A stretch of DNA of 64,000 nt from Nonomuraea maritima. GTDB taxonomy: Bacteria; Actinomycetota; Actinomycetes; Streptosporangiales; Streptosporangiaceae. Each line of letters begins with the position of its first letter. The first letter of the stretch is position 1. A program made the translations under genes and the position numbers. Shown in pieces: positions 16,060-23,640 of the stretch. The stretch is taken from assembly GCF_900100395.1 (NCBI RefSeq), contig NZ_FNFB01000002.1, positions 433,074 through 497,073 on the forward strand, in the 5' to 3' direction. The notes below the pieces were generated by a model. It did not search any database. It was not told the origin of the DNA and worked only from the letters and a program-made list of their open reading frames with translations.

Positions 16060-17847
16060 GTGTCGGAATATGCGCCGTTCATCCGTTACGAAACCGGCGC
16101 CGCATCCGCAAGGGTGCGCGACCAGCTCGCACGGTTGCGGCAGCACATGCGCAGCGAGGCGATCCTCGCCGAGGCGACCGCCCGGCTGGCCATCAAGCTG
16201 AACGTCCGTCCGAGCGAGGCCGCGGAGGACCTCGCCCGGTCGGCCCGGCACAGCGGGATGGAACTCGTCGAGGTCGCGCGGGGCGTGGAGCGCCCGCCCG
16301 ACCAGGTCAAGAAGCCGACCGAGGTGCCCAACTGGCTGCGCGGCACCCTGGAGGTCGTCCACTCGTCCGTCGTCTACCTCACGCCGATCCGCGGCGCGTC
16401 CGGCCGCGTCGTGGACTTCCGCGTCTTCGCCGCCAACGACCGCGCCACCACGGTGACCGGCCGGATGGGACCCGACCTGGTCGGACGCCGCCTGCTCGCG
16501 ATCAGCCCCGGCGCGGCGAGCTCGGGCCTGCTGGAGGAGTACTTCGCGGTCTACGAGACCGGCGAGCCGTTCCAGCGCGAGCCGATGGACTACGTCGAGG
16601 TCAGGGACTACGTGCTCTGGCCCGCCACGCTCAGCGTACGCGCGGCCCGGATCGACGACGGCGTCCTCGCCGCCTGGCGGCTGCTGGACGAGGAGGAGCT
16701 GCTCGTCTCCGGATGGGAACGCGCCCAGCGGCTGGCCGAGCTGGGCTGGGGCGAATGGAACCTGGCCTCCGACCGCGCGCTGTGGACCCCCCAGATGTAC
16801 GAGATGTTCGGCCGCGACCGCTCCGAGGGCCCGATGCCGCTGGAGGACCTGCCCTGCTCGGTGGTGCCGGAGGACCTCCCGATCGTCGAGGAGCAACTGC
16901 GCTCGCTGCTGGAGTTCCGTGAGGCCGTCGAGACCGAGTACCGCATCCTGCACCGCCACGGCGTACGGCACCTGAGCATGCTGAGCGAGCCGATCCTCGA
17001 CGCGAACGGCGTACCGGTCAAGGTGCGCTGCCTGGCACAGGACGTCACGCACAACCGGCGCAGGGAACGCGCCCTGGCCGTGGCGCACGAGCAGGCCCTG
17101 CGGCAGCGCCGGCGGGCCGAGGAGGAGCACCGGATCACCATCCAGCTGCAGAACACGATCCTGCCGGTGCGCAGCGGCGTCGCCGACCTGCCGGGGCTCA
17201 CCGTCGCGGTGCGCTACCTGCCGGGCGAGGACCTGTGGCGGCTGGGCGGCGACTGGTTCAAGGCCCGCACCATCCCCGACGGCAGGGTGCTCATCGCCAT
17301 CGGCGACGCCATGGGACACGGGCTGACCGCGGCGAGCGTCATGCTCCAGACGCGCGCGGGCCTCGCTGGTCTGGCGTACACGGGAGCGCCGCCCAGCCGG
17401 CTGGCCACCTGGCTGAACGACCTCGTCGTCAACTCATCGGGCGTGACGGTCACCAGCACCGCCATCATCGGCCACTTCGACCCCGGCAACCGGATATTCT
17501 CCTGGACGAACGCCGGGCACCCCCCGCCCATCCTCGTCAGGGACGGCGTGGCCGAGCTGGTCGAGAGCAGGACCGGCATCATGCTCGGCGCGTTCGACGC
17601 CACCGAGTACGGCATGTCCAGCCTCCAGCTGCAGCCCGACGACCTCCTGGTGTTCTACACCGACGGGGTCGTCGAACGGCGCGGCAGGGACCTCGGCTCC
17701 GGCCTTGACGCCCTCATCCAGGCGGCCGGCCTCTGCGAGCACGACGAATGCGAGAACCTCGAGAAGCTGATCGACTGCCTGCTGCGCAAGCTCGGGGCCG
17801 AGACGGCCGAGGACGACGTCTGCGTGATGTGCGTACGGGTGCTGTGA
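16060..17847 (+). CDS. ANTAR/PAS/PP2C-type (SpoIIE) serine phosphatase
   Basis: This 595-residue regulator begins with an ANTAR-like helical domain (about 20-78: LARLRQHMRSEAILAEATARL...). Two PAS-like folds follow (about 105-220 and 228-345, the second with LGWGEWNLASDRALWTPQMY). A C-terminal PP2C/SpoIIE phosphatase follows (about 370-595), with metal-site motifs GGDWFKA, VLIAIGDAMGHGLTAA and FYTDGVVE. Such proteins dephosphorylate anti-sigma-factor antagonists in stress-response partner-switching. No RsbW-like kinase or STAS protein is adjacent. GTG 16060 is the only plausible start. The ANTAR domain implies RNA binding. Confidence 0.9.
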   Translation: MSEYAPFIRYETGAASARVRDQLARLRQHMRSEAILAEATARLAIKLNVRPSEAAEDLARSARHSGMELVEVARGVERPPDQVKKPTEVPNWLRGTLEVVHSSVVYLTPIRGASGRVVDFRVFAANDRATTVTGRMGPDLVGRRLLAISPGAASSGLLEEYFAVYETGEPFQREPMDYVEVRDYVLWPATLSVRAARIDDGVLAAWRLLDEEELLVSGWERAQRLAELGWGEWNLASDRALWTPQMYEMFGRDRSEGPMPLEDLPCSVVPEDLPIVEEQLRSLLEFREAVETEYRILHRHGVRHLSMLSEPILDANGVPVKVRCLAQDVTHNRRRERALAVAHEQALRQRRRAEEEHRITIQLQNTILPVRSGVADLPGLTVAVRYLPGEDLWRLGGDWFKARTIPDGRVLIAIGDAMGHGLTAASVMLQTRAGLAGLAYTGAPPSRLATWLNDLVVNSSGVTVTSTAIIGHFDPGNRIFSWTNAGHPPPILVRDGVAELVESRTGIMLGAFDATEYGMSSLQLQPDDLLVFYTDGVVERRGRDLGSGLDALIQAAGLCEHDECENLEKLIDCLLRKLGAETAEDDVCVMCVRVL

Positions 17848-17851
17848 GCTC

Positions 17852-18589
17852 CTAGGCGTCGGCGCAGGTCAGGCAGTAGACCGCGTACGCCCTGCCGAGC
17901 ACCGGCAGCGCCACGTTGCGGACCCGGATGCCGCCCGGCGTCATGCCCTTCTCGCTGCCCTTGTGCGCGTGACCGTGCAGGATGAGGTCGGCCCCGGCGG
18001 TGTCCACCGCCTCGGCCAGCAGGTAGCTGCCGAGGAAGGGATAGATCTCGTGCGGCTCGCCCTCCAGCGTCTCCTTGATCGGGGAGTAGTGGGAGAGCAC
18101 CACGCGGTGGTCGGCCTCGATCTCCTTGAGCGCCGCCTGCCACGCCTCGGCGATGCTCCTGGTGTGCGAGACGAAGTTCTTGATCTCCCGCTCGCCGAAC
18201 TCGCTGGCGCACTTGCCCGCGAACCCGCCGCCGAAGCCCTTGCCGCCGACGACGCCCAGCTTCCGCCCGCCGGCCTGGATCACCACGCCGTCGTCGTCGA
18301 GGACGATCACGCCCGCGTCCCGCAACTCGTCGGCGATCTCCTGCTCCAGGTCGGAGTGGTAGTCGTGGTTGCCGAGCACCGCGACGGTGGGGATCGGCAG
18401 TCCGCGCAGCTCGGCCGCCACGAGCTTGCCCTCCTGGAGGGTGCCGTGCCGGGTCAGGTCGCCCGCGATCAGGAACACGTCGGCGCGGTCCTCGATGCCC
18501 GCCAGGCTTCTCCGGTAGTGCCCTCTGACGTCCTCTCCCAGGTGGATGTCGCCCACAGCCGCTATGCGCAGGTCAGTCAAGATGCTCAT
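17852..18589 (-). CDS. Calcineurin-like metallophosphoesterase
   Basis: This 245-residue protein starts at ATG 18589 behind GGGGGAGG. The metal-binding motifs appear in canonical order: GDIHLG near residue 14, GDLTRHG near 43, GNHDY near 73, and HGHAHKG near 206. A late CLTC pair lies near the C terminus. It should hydrolyse a phosphomonoester or phosphodiester in the cytoplasm. The start overlaps the 3' end of the BON-like gene by 17 bp, so the two are probably cotranscribed. Confidence 0.9.
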   Translation of the reverse strand: MSILTDLRIAAVGDIHLGEDVRGHYRRSLAGIEDRADVFLIAGDLTRHGTLQEGKLVAAELRGLPIPTVAVLGNHDYHSDLEQEIADELRDAGVIVLDDDGVVIQAGGRKLGVVGGKGFGGGFAGKCASEFGEREIKNFVSHTRSIAEAWQAALKEIEADHRVVLSHYSPIKETLEGEPHEIYPFLGSYLLAEAVDTAGADLILHGHAHKGSEKGMTPGGIRVRNVALPVLGRAYAVYCLTCADA

Positions 18590-18821
18590 CCTCCCCCGGC
18601 TCGGTGGCTTCGACGACGTTGATCTCGTTGTGCACGTGCAGCTCGGGCGCGGCCTCGTGCGCCACCAGCCCCAGCCGCTCGCGCTGCTCGGGCCCGCTGA
18701 CCTGGCCGCGCAGGAACAGCTGGTCGCCTCGTATGTCGACGCGAATGCCGAGCTCGTGCGTGCGTCCGTCCTCGGCCAGCGCCTGCTGGACGCGGGCCGC
18801 GACGTACTGCGGAGCTTCCAT
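18573..18821 (-). CDS. BON-domain small protein
   Basis: This is an 82-residue acidic protein. The central stretch RVDIRGDQLFLRGQVSGPEQRERLGLVAHEA matches the BON domain (strand, conserved Gly, helix). BON domains in secreted or periplasmic proteins bind membranes or osmoprotectant machinery. This one has no signal peptide, so it is likely cytoplasmic. It is encoded just upstream of and overlapping the phosphoesterase, in the same direction. Confidence 0.75.
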   Translation of the reverse strand: MEAPQYVAARVQQALAEDGRTHELGIRVDIRGDQLFLRGQVSGPEQRERLGLVAHEAAPELHVHNEINVVEATEPGEDEHLD

Positions 18822-18876
18822 CGCTCGCCTCCCTCTTCTGTCGCCGCATGCCCCCGAGCGGGCACATCAAACGACT

Positions 18877-19917
18877 TCAAACAGCGCGTATGAGTTGTAT
18901 GACCGCACGTTCGACCGGGCCCGCCGTGGCGAGCTGCCCGGCGTCCACGTCCGCCCCGAGCTCGGTGAGCGCGGGCGCGATCGTCCTGTCCCGCTCGTAC
19001 GCCTCCACCACGCGCGGATCCACGTACGACGCCCGCGCCACGGTCGGCGTGTTGCCGAGGTACGTGGAGACCTCCCGCATCACGCGGGTGATCGCCCGTT
19101 TCTTGCTGCCCTGCCCCGCCCGGCCCGCCGGCCTGGACACCGCGAGGCCCACGGCCGCGAGCACGGTGGCGTGCCAGGTGCGGAAGTCCTTGGCGGTGAC
19201 CTCGTACCCGATGGTGTCGCGCAGGTACTCGTTGATGTCCTCGCTGCGGATGTCCCGCCAGCCACCCTCGTACCGGTAGCGCAGCAGCTCGCCGTCCACG
19301 CGCAGCGCCTTCAGCGAGCGCAGCACCTTGCACACGGCAGGGTCGGACACCTCGACCTCGCGCGGGGCGTCCCCCTTGGCCTGGTAGGCGCAGACGGCGG
19401 TGCCGCCCGAGCACGTGACGTGCTCCATCCTGAGCGTGGCGAGGCCGTAGGTGTCGTAGTTCTCGCCGCCGATGCGGAAGAAGCCGATGTCGAGCAGCCG
19501 CGCCGCGGCGGCGAGGACTCGCTGCCGGGTCAGGCCGCGGCCCTTCAGCTGGTCGTCGACGGCCTTGCGGAACGCGGGCAGCCGCTCGGCCACCTCCAGC
19601 ACCCGGTCGAACTTCGCCCTGTCCTGCTGCTCGCGCCAGACGTCGTGGTAGCGGTACTGCCGCCGCCCGGCGCTGTCGGTCCCCACCGCCTGGAGGTGGC
19701 CGTGGGGCGACACGCAGATCCACACGTCCTTCCAGGCCGGCGGGATGGCCAGAGCCTTGATCCGCTCCAGCGTCGCGCGGTCGCGCACCGGCTGCCCCAA
19801 CGGGCCGACGTAGCTGAACCCGCGGCCACGCCGCTGCCGGGTGATGCCCGGCTCGTTCTGCTCGCTGACGTGCAGGTCGATGTCGTCGCCGGGGTAAAGG
19901 GGAGTTCGTTCGGCCAC
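18877..19917 (-). CDS. DNA topoisomerase IB (poxvirus/bacterial type)
   Basis: This is a 346-residue type IB topoisomerase that relaxes both positive and negative supercoils. Family landmarks are RGRGFSYVGPLGQPV at the start, IPPAWKDVWICVSP, the Arg/Lys-rich RRQYRYHDVWREQQDRAKF, and TAKDFRTWHATVLAA. The C-terminal catalytic Tyr is in ASYVDPRVVEAY (Tyr298). Length matches the bacterial/viral family. The gene is divergent from a small membrane-protein gene. Such enzymes are accessory in bacteria and are often carried near stress genes. Confidence 0.93.
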   Translation of the reverse strand: MAERTPLYPGDDIDLHVSEQNEPGITRQRRGRGFSYVGPLGQPVRDRATLERIKALAIPPAWKDVWICVSPHGHLQAVGTDSAGRRQYRYHDVWREQQDRAKFDRVLEVAERLPAFRKAVDDQLKGRGLTRQRVLAAAARLLDIGFFRIGGENYDTYGLATLRMEHVTCSGGTAVCAYQAKGDAPREVEVSDPAVCKVLRSLKALRVDGELLRYRYEGGWRDIRSEDINEYLRDTIGYEVTAKDFRTWHATVLAAVGLAVSRPAGRAGQGSKKRAITRVMREVSTYLGNTPTVARASYVDPRVVEAYERDRTIAPALTELGADVDAGQLATAGPVERAVIQLIRAV

Positions 19918-19971
19918 CTGGCGCGGCTACCCGAGACGTTAAACGGCAAACGGCGCGGGCAGGTGGGCCGC

Positions 19972-20229
19972 ATGCATGACAACGGAAAGTGGCACGAGGA
20001 CCGGGACGCGCGCGGCCACGCCATGGTGCCCGCGACGCCCCGCGACGTGATGCACATCAGGGTGGGTTCGTTCCTGCTGGTCTTCCTGTTCGCGTTCACG
20101 GTGCTGGGCATCATCGCGCGGGCGCCGGTGATGGCCGGCATCGCGGTCGCCGCGGCCGTGGTCACGATCATCGACATCGCGCTGGCGGTACGCCGGCAGA
20201 AGCGACGCGGCGACGGAGAGGCGGGCTGA
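19972..20229 (+). CDS. Small predicted membrane protein
   Basis: This is an 85-residue ORF from ATG 19972 behind an AGGTGGG. A hydrophilic N terminus of about 28 residues precedes two predicted helices (about 29-48 and 52-70). A basic [12 protein letters not shown] tail follows. The +/- charge pattern suggests both ends are cytoplasmic. It ends 7 bp before the SDR start, so cotranscription is likely. No family recognised. Confidence 0.65.
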   Translation: MHDNGKWHEDRDARGHAMVPATPRDVMHIRVGSFLLVFLFAFTVLGIIARAPVMAGIAVAAAVVTIIDIALAVRRQKRRGDGEAG

Positions 20230-20236
20230 CGGCGGC

Positions 20237-21247
20237 ATGACATCACTTCGAGGGCGGGTCGTGGTGGTGACGGGCGCGAGCGGTGGTGTGGGGCGGGCCG
20301 TCGTGCGGGAACTCGGCGCGCGGGGGGCCAGGGTCGCCCTGATCGCCCGGGGGGTGGCGGGCCTCGGCGCGGCGGCGGTCGACGTCGGCGTGCAGGGCGG
20401 CACGGCACGGGTGTACGAGGCCGACGTCGCCGACTACGAGCAACTGCGCAGCGCGGCCGAGAGCGTCGAGGCGGAGATGGGACCGATCTCCGTATGGATC
20501 AACACCGCTTTCTCCTCGGTTTTCGCCAAATTTCAGGACATCACGCCCGAGGAGTACGAACGTACGACCGCGGTCACCTACCTCGGCTACGTCTGGGGCA
20601 CCAGGATCGCGCTCGACCTGATGCGCCCGCGCAACGCCGGCGCGATCGTCCAGACCGGGTCGGCCCTGTCCTACCGCGGCATCCCCCTGCAGTCGGCGTA
20701 CTGCGGGGCCAAGCACGCCATCAAGGGGTTCACCGAATCGCTCCGCACCGAGCTGATGGCCGACGACAGCGGCATCCACGTCACGCTCGTGCAGCTCCCC
20801 GCGGTCAACACGCCGCAGTTCGAGTGGGTGCTGTCCAAGCTCCGCGGCCACCCGCAACCCGTACCCCCGATCTACCAGCCGGAGGTCGCGGCGCGCGCGA
20901 TCGTGCACGCGGCCGAGCACCCCGAGCGCAAGGAGTACTGGGTCGGCGCCAGCACGGTCGCCACCCTCCTCGCCCAGCGGGCCGTCCCGGCCCTGGTGGA
21001 CCGCTACCTGGCCAGGACCGGCGCGAAGTCCCAGCAGACCGACGAGAAGGAGCCGACCGGGGTGGCGAACCTGTGGGAGCCCGCCGACGAGTCCACCGAC
21101 TACGGCGCCCACGGCACGTTCGACCACCGCTCGCACGGGAGCAGCCCCCAGCTCTGGCTCTCCCGGCACCGCCGTCCGGTGCTCCTCACCCTCGCCGGCG
21201 GCGCGGCCGCGGCCGGCCTCGCCGCCCTGCGCGCCAGGCGCTCCTGA
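20237..21247 (+). CDS. SDR family oxidoreductase with C-terminal extension
   Basis: This 336-residue protein has a classical short-chain dehydrogenase domain over residues 1-245. Landmarks are the NAD(P) loop [10 protein letters not shown] near residue 13, the NTAFS segment where NNAG is usual, the catalytic Ser in TGSALSYRG, and the YCGAK catalytic pair with its helix. The extra 90 residues end in a transmembrane segment ([16 protein letters not shown]) followed by RARRS, so it is probably membrane-anchored at the C terminus. The NTA replacement of the canonical Asn motif is worth noting. Substrate unknown. Confidence 0.88.
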   Translation: MTSLRGRVVVVTGASGGVGRAVVRELGARGARVALIARGVAGLGAAAVDVGVQGGTARVYEADVADYEQLRSAAESVEAEMGPISVWINTAFSSVFAKFQDITPEEYERTTAVTYLGYVWGTRIALDLMRPRNAGAIVQTGSALSYRGIPLQSAYCGAKHAIKGFTESLRTELMADDSGIHVTLVQLPAVNTPQFEWVLSKLRGHPQPVPPIYQPEVAARAIVHAAEHPERKEYWVGASTVATLLAQRAVPALVDRYLARTGAKSQQTDEKEPTGVANLWEPADESTDYGAHGTFDHRSHGSSPQLWLSRHRRPVLLTLAGGAAAAGLAALRARRS

Positions 21248-21321
21248 GCCGGTTCCCCCCGCTCCCCCGGCGTCACGTCAGGCGCACCAGGCGCGGGCAG
21301 GCGGAGCCGGAAAAGGCGGCG

Positions 21322-21642
21322 GGAGCGATCTCCGACGCGGAGCTGCTGACGTTCCGGCGCCGGGGCAGCCGCCTGGAGGGGCACCCCACGCCCCGGCTGC
21401 TCTGGGTCGACGTCGCCACCGGCTCGCTCGGCCAGGGACTGCTACGCGCGCAAGTTCGGGGCGTTCGGGTGGCACACGATCGAGGTGGACGGGCACGACC
21501 TCCGCCGGATCGACGACGCGCTGGACGACGCCCGCGCCACGCGCGGGCGTCCGACCGTCATCCTGGCCAGGACCCGCAAGGGCGCCGGCGCGACCGAGGT
21601 GGAGGACCACGCCCACGGCAAACCGCTCAAGGCAGGAGCGCC
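21322..21642 (+). pseudogene. Transketolase N-domain remnant (deleted and frameshifted)
   Basis: Reading frame 1 from about 21322 encodes GAISDAELLTFRRRGSRLEG, then HPTPRLLWVDVATGSLGQGL, unmistakably the thiamine-diphosphate-binding region of transketolase. At about 21440 the frame shifts by one, and the next frame continues YARKFGAFGWHTIEVDGHDL and then a shorter stretch ending GRPTVILARTRKGAG. The conserved GDSELAEGS-type block of roughly 80 residues between the two is missing, and no start codon or C-terminal transketolase domain exists. It is a fossil left by deletion and not an active gene. Codon bias still matches the neighbours. Confidence 0.8.
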
Positions 21643-21671
21643 CGTGCCGGCACCGGCCCGTTACGGGCAGC

Positions 21672-21706
21672 AGAGAGGGCGACGGCTTCGGGCCGTCGCC
21701 CTCTCT
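21672..21706. terminator. Strong bidirectional hairpin
   Basis: A perfect 15-bp stem with a TTCGG loop lies between the fossil transketolase region and the convergent ChaB gene. Being symmetric, it can terminate transcription from either side. Confidence 0.85.
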
Positions 21707-21754
21707 GTCGGCGGTCGGGCCTTCGGGGAAACACGGGCCCGCCCGGCGGGGCGG

Positions 21755-22138
21755 TCAGCGGGACTTGGCGGTCTGCCTGCGGTTCGCCTTCTTGATGGCG
21801 TCCACCAGCTCCTGCTTCTTCATCTTCGTCCGCCCCTTGATGCCCAGCCTGGCGGCCAGGTTCCGCAGGTGCCCCTTGCCGGCGTTGGCGTCGACGCCCT
21901 CGTCGGTCCGCCCCGACCGGTCCGTCGCGCCCTTGTCCGAGGGCCCCTTCTTCCCCTTCGGCTCCCAGTGGTCGCCCACCTTCTCGAAGGAGTGCTTGAG
22001 CGCGGCGAAGGCCGTCATGTGGGCACGCCGCCCCTCCCCGTACTCCTTCACGGCGGAGTCGTGCGCCTTGATCCACGTCCGTTGCGCCTTCTTCGGCGAA
22101 CGCCGGATCGTCGACGGCAGTTCCTCGACGCCTGGCAT
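21755..22138 (-). CDS. ChaB family protein with C-terminal SAP/Rho_N-like motif
   Basis: This 127-residue protein has a ChaB domain over residues 1-65, with ELPSTIRRSPKKAQRTWIKA and SAVKEYGEGRRAHMTAFAALKH. ChaB fragments regulate a cation transporter in E. coli, but most actinobacterial copies are uncharacterised. The C-terminal 35 residues, from GHLRNLAARLGIKGRTKMKK to IKKANRR, resemble a Rho N-terminal or SAP-type helical module that binds nucleic acid. It is probably in the same minus-strand unit as the DUF6458 gene upstream. Confidence 0.85.
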   Translation of the reverse strand: MPGVEELPSTIRRSPKKAQRTWIKAHDSAVKEYGEGRRAHMTAFAALKHSFEKVGDHWEPKGKKGPSDKGATDRSGRTDEGVDANAGKGHLRNLAARLGIKGRTKMKKQELVDAIKKANRRQTAKSR

Positions 22139-22151
22139 CCCGGTTCACCTC

Positions 22152-22433
22152 CTACAGCGGTGGTTCGTCGTAGCGGCGCCGCTCCTCGTACACGGTCGTC
22201 CGGCGGGCCTCGGGCTCCTCGTGGATCTCGTGGCGGCGTACGGGCTCGTCGATGGGACCGACGGCCCTGCGCGCCACGCTGATCCGGTAGAGGCCGAACA
22301 GGAGTCCGACCAGCCCGCCGAGCATGAGGACGACACCGACCACGTTGATGTCGAGGCCGGCGAGGTCGAACTCGACGGCCCAGGTGAGAATCGCGCCGAG
22401 CATGATGAGGATGATGCCTCCGGCGATGGTCAT
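22152..22433 (-). CDS. DUF6458 family small membrane protein
   Basis: This 93-residue protein has two hydrophobic helices over the first 50 residues (IAGGIILIMLGAILTWAVEF and INVVGVVLMLGGLVGLLFGL). A charged tail with a RRRYDEPPL end follows. The loop FDLAGLDIN is distinctive of this actinobacterial small-protein family. Function unknown. It is encoded 14 bp upstream of the ChaB gene on the same strand and is divergent from the P-loop kinase gene. Confidence 0.85.
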   Translation of the reverse strand: MTIAGGIILIMLGAILTWAVEFDLAGLDINVVGVVLMLGGLVGLLFGLYRISVARRAVGPIDEPVRRHEIHEEPEARRTTVYEERRRYDEPPL

Positions 22434-22471
22434 CAGCTTTACCTCCTTGACACGAAGGAACCTCTATCCCC

Positions 22472-22981
22472 ATGACGAAAAACAAACCAATCGTGGTAAT
22501 CGGGCTGATGGGTTCGGGGAAGACGACCGCCGGACGCCTGATCGCGGACGCGCTCGGGCTGCCGCTGAGCGACAGCGACCCGTACCTGAGATCCACCCAC
22601 AAAGGCACCGCCGCGCAGATCGCCGACCGCGAAGGGGCCGACGCGCTGCACCGGTACGAGGCCGAGCACCTCCTGCTCGCGCTGGACGGCGAGCCGAAGG
22701 TGATCGCGGCGGCGGCCGGCACGGTCGAGGACCCTCATGTGCGGGCGGCGCTGCGCAAGGCGTTCGTGGTCTGGGTCGACGCCCCCGACGAGGTGCTGGC
22801 CAGGCGGATGCGCTCCGGCGACCACCGTCCCCACTTCCGCCCGAAGCAGCTGCGGGCCCGGCGCGAGCCGTACTTCCGCGAGGTGGCGGACCTGGTCTGC
22901 GACGTCAGTGTGCTCCGCCCCGAGCAGGTGCGCGACGCCGTGCTGCGCGAAATGGGTTTGCCCGAAGGCGAGCACACCTGA
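22472..22981 (+). CDS. P-loop kinase, shikimate/gluconate kinase-like
   Basis: This 169-residue P-loop phosphotransferase has Walker A GLMGSGKTTAGR near residues 11-22. LIADALGLPLSDSDPYL carries the D-x-D that usually coordinates Mg in shikimate and gluconate kinases. The LID region is ARRMRSGDHRPHF. The canonical substrate-binding GG...R signature of AroK is not conserved, and the VIAAAAGT strand is atypical, so the acceptor is uncertain. A GAAGGAA sits about 12 bp before the ATG. Confidence 0.85.
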   Translation: MTKNKPIVVIGLMGSGKTTAGRLIADALGLPLSDSDPYLRSTHKGTAAQIADREGADALHRYEAEHLLLALDGEPKVIAAAAGTVEDPHVRAALRKAFVVWVDAPDEVLARRMRSGDHRPHFRPKQLRARREPYFREVADLVCDVSVLRPEQVRDAVLREMGLPEGEHT

Positions 22982-22993
22982 TAGTCCACGGGG

Positions 22994-23548
22994 GTGTTCG
23001 CTGCGAAACCCACGCTCACCGGAGAGCGCGTCACCCTTGTCCCGGCCGGCCCGGAGCACGTCGACGGCCTGATCGAGCTCATCTCCGACCCCGAGGTCAC
23101 CCGGCTGACCGGCTCGCACGGCGAGATCAGCCACGAGGCGGCCCGCCAGTGGTACGCCACCCGCGCCGACCAGCGCGACCGGCTCGACCTCGCCATCATG
23201 GCCGGCGGCGAGTACGTCGGCGAGGTCGTGCTCAACGAGCTCGACGCCGCCAACCTGTCCTGCAACCTGCGCATCGCCCTGATCGGGCCGCGCGCCTTCG
23301 GCAAGGGCTACGGCAGCGAGGCCATCTCCCTCGTCCTCGACCACGCGTTCGGCACCACGCCGCTGCACCGCATCAGGCTCGACGTGTTCGACTTCAACGA
23401 CCGGGCCCGGCACGTCTACGAGAAGGCGGGCTTCGTGGTGGAGGGCGTCGAACGCGATTCCCTGCTGTGGGACGGCGCCTGGCACGACTCGGTGCTCATG
23501 GCGATCCTCCGCCCCGAGTGGCAGGCAAGATCGGGAGTGCTGGCATAA
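22994..23548 (+). CDS. GNAT family N-acetyltransferase
   Basis: This is a 184-residue GNAT enzyme from a GTG start, 12 bp after the P-loop kinase. It opens with PTLTGERVTLVPAGPEHVDGL. The acetyl-CoA loop is GPRAFGKGYGSEAISL (Q/R-x-x-G-x-G/A), and RLDVFDFNDRARHVYEKAGFVVEG is the usual C-terminal core. A hairpin follows the stop. The kinase and acetyltransferase are probably one transcription unit. Confidence 0.92.
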   Translation: MFAAKPTLTGERVTLVPAGPEHVDGLIELISDPEVTRLTGSHGEISHEAARQWYATRADQRDRLDLAIMAGGEYVGEVVLNELDAANLSCNLRIALIGPRAFGKGYGSEAISLVLDHAFGTTPLHRIRLDVFDFNDRARHVYEKAGFVVEGVERDSLLWDGAWHDSVLMAILRPEWQARSGVLA

Positions 23549-23564
23549 TGATCATGACGCACGG

Positions 23565-23587
23565 GTCCCCCGAGGCGCGCGGGGGAC
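23565..23587 (+). terminator. Terminator after the GNAT gene
   Basis: An 8-bp stem (GTCCCCCG with CGGGGGAC) and 7-nt loop lie 17 bp after the stop. A T-rich stretch (GTTTTTG) follows about 20 bp downstream. Confidence 0.6.
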
Positions 23588-23640
23588 ACCGTGACGTCGT
23601 TTTTGCCAACCAATGGGTGGTGTCGTGCATCTAAGCTGCA

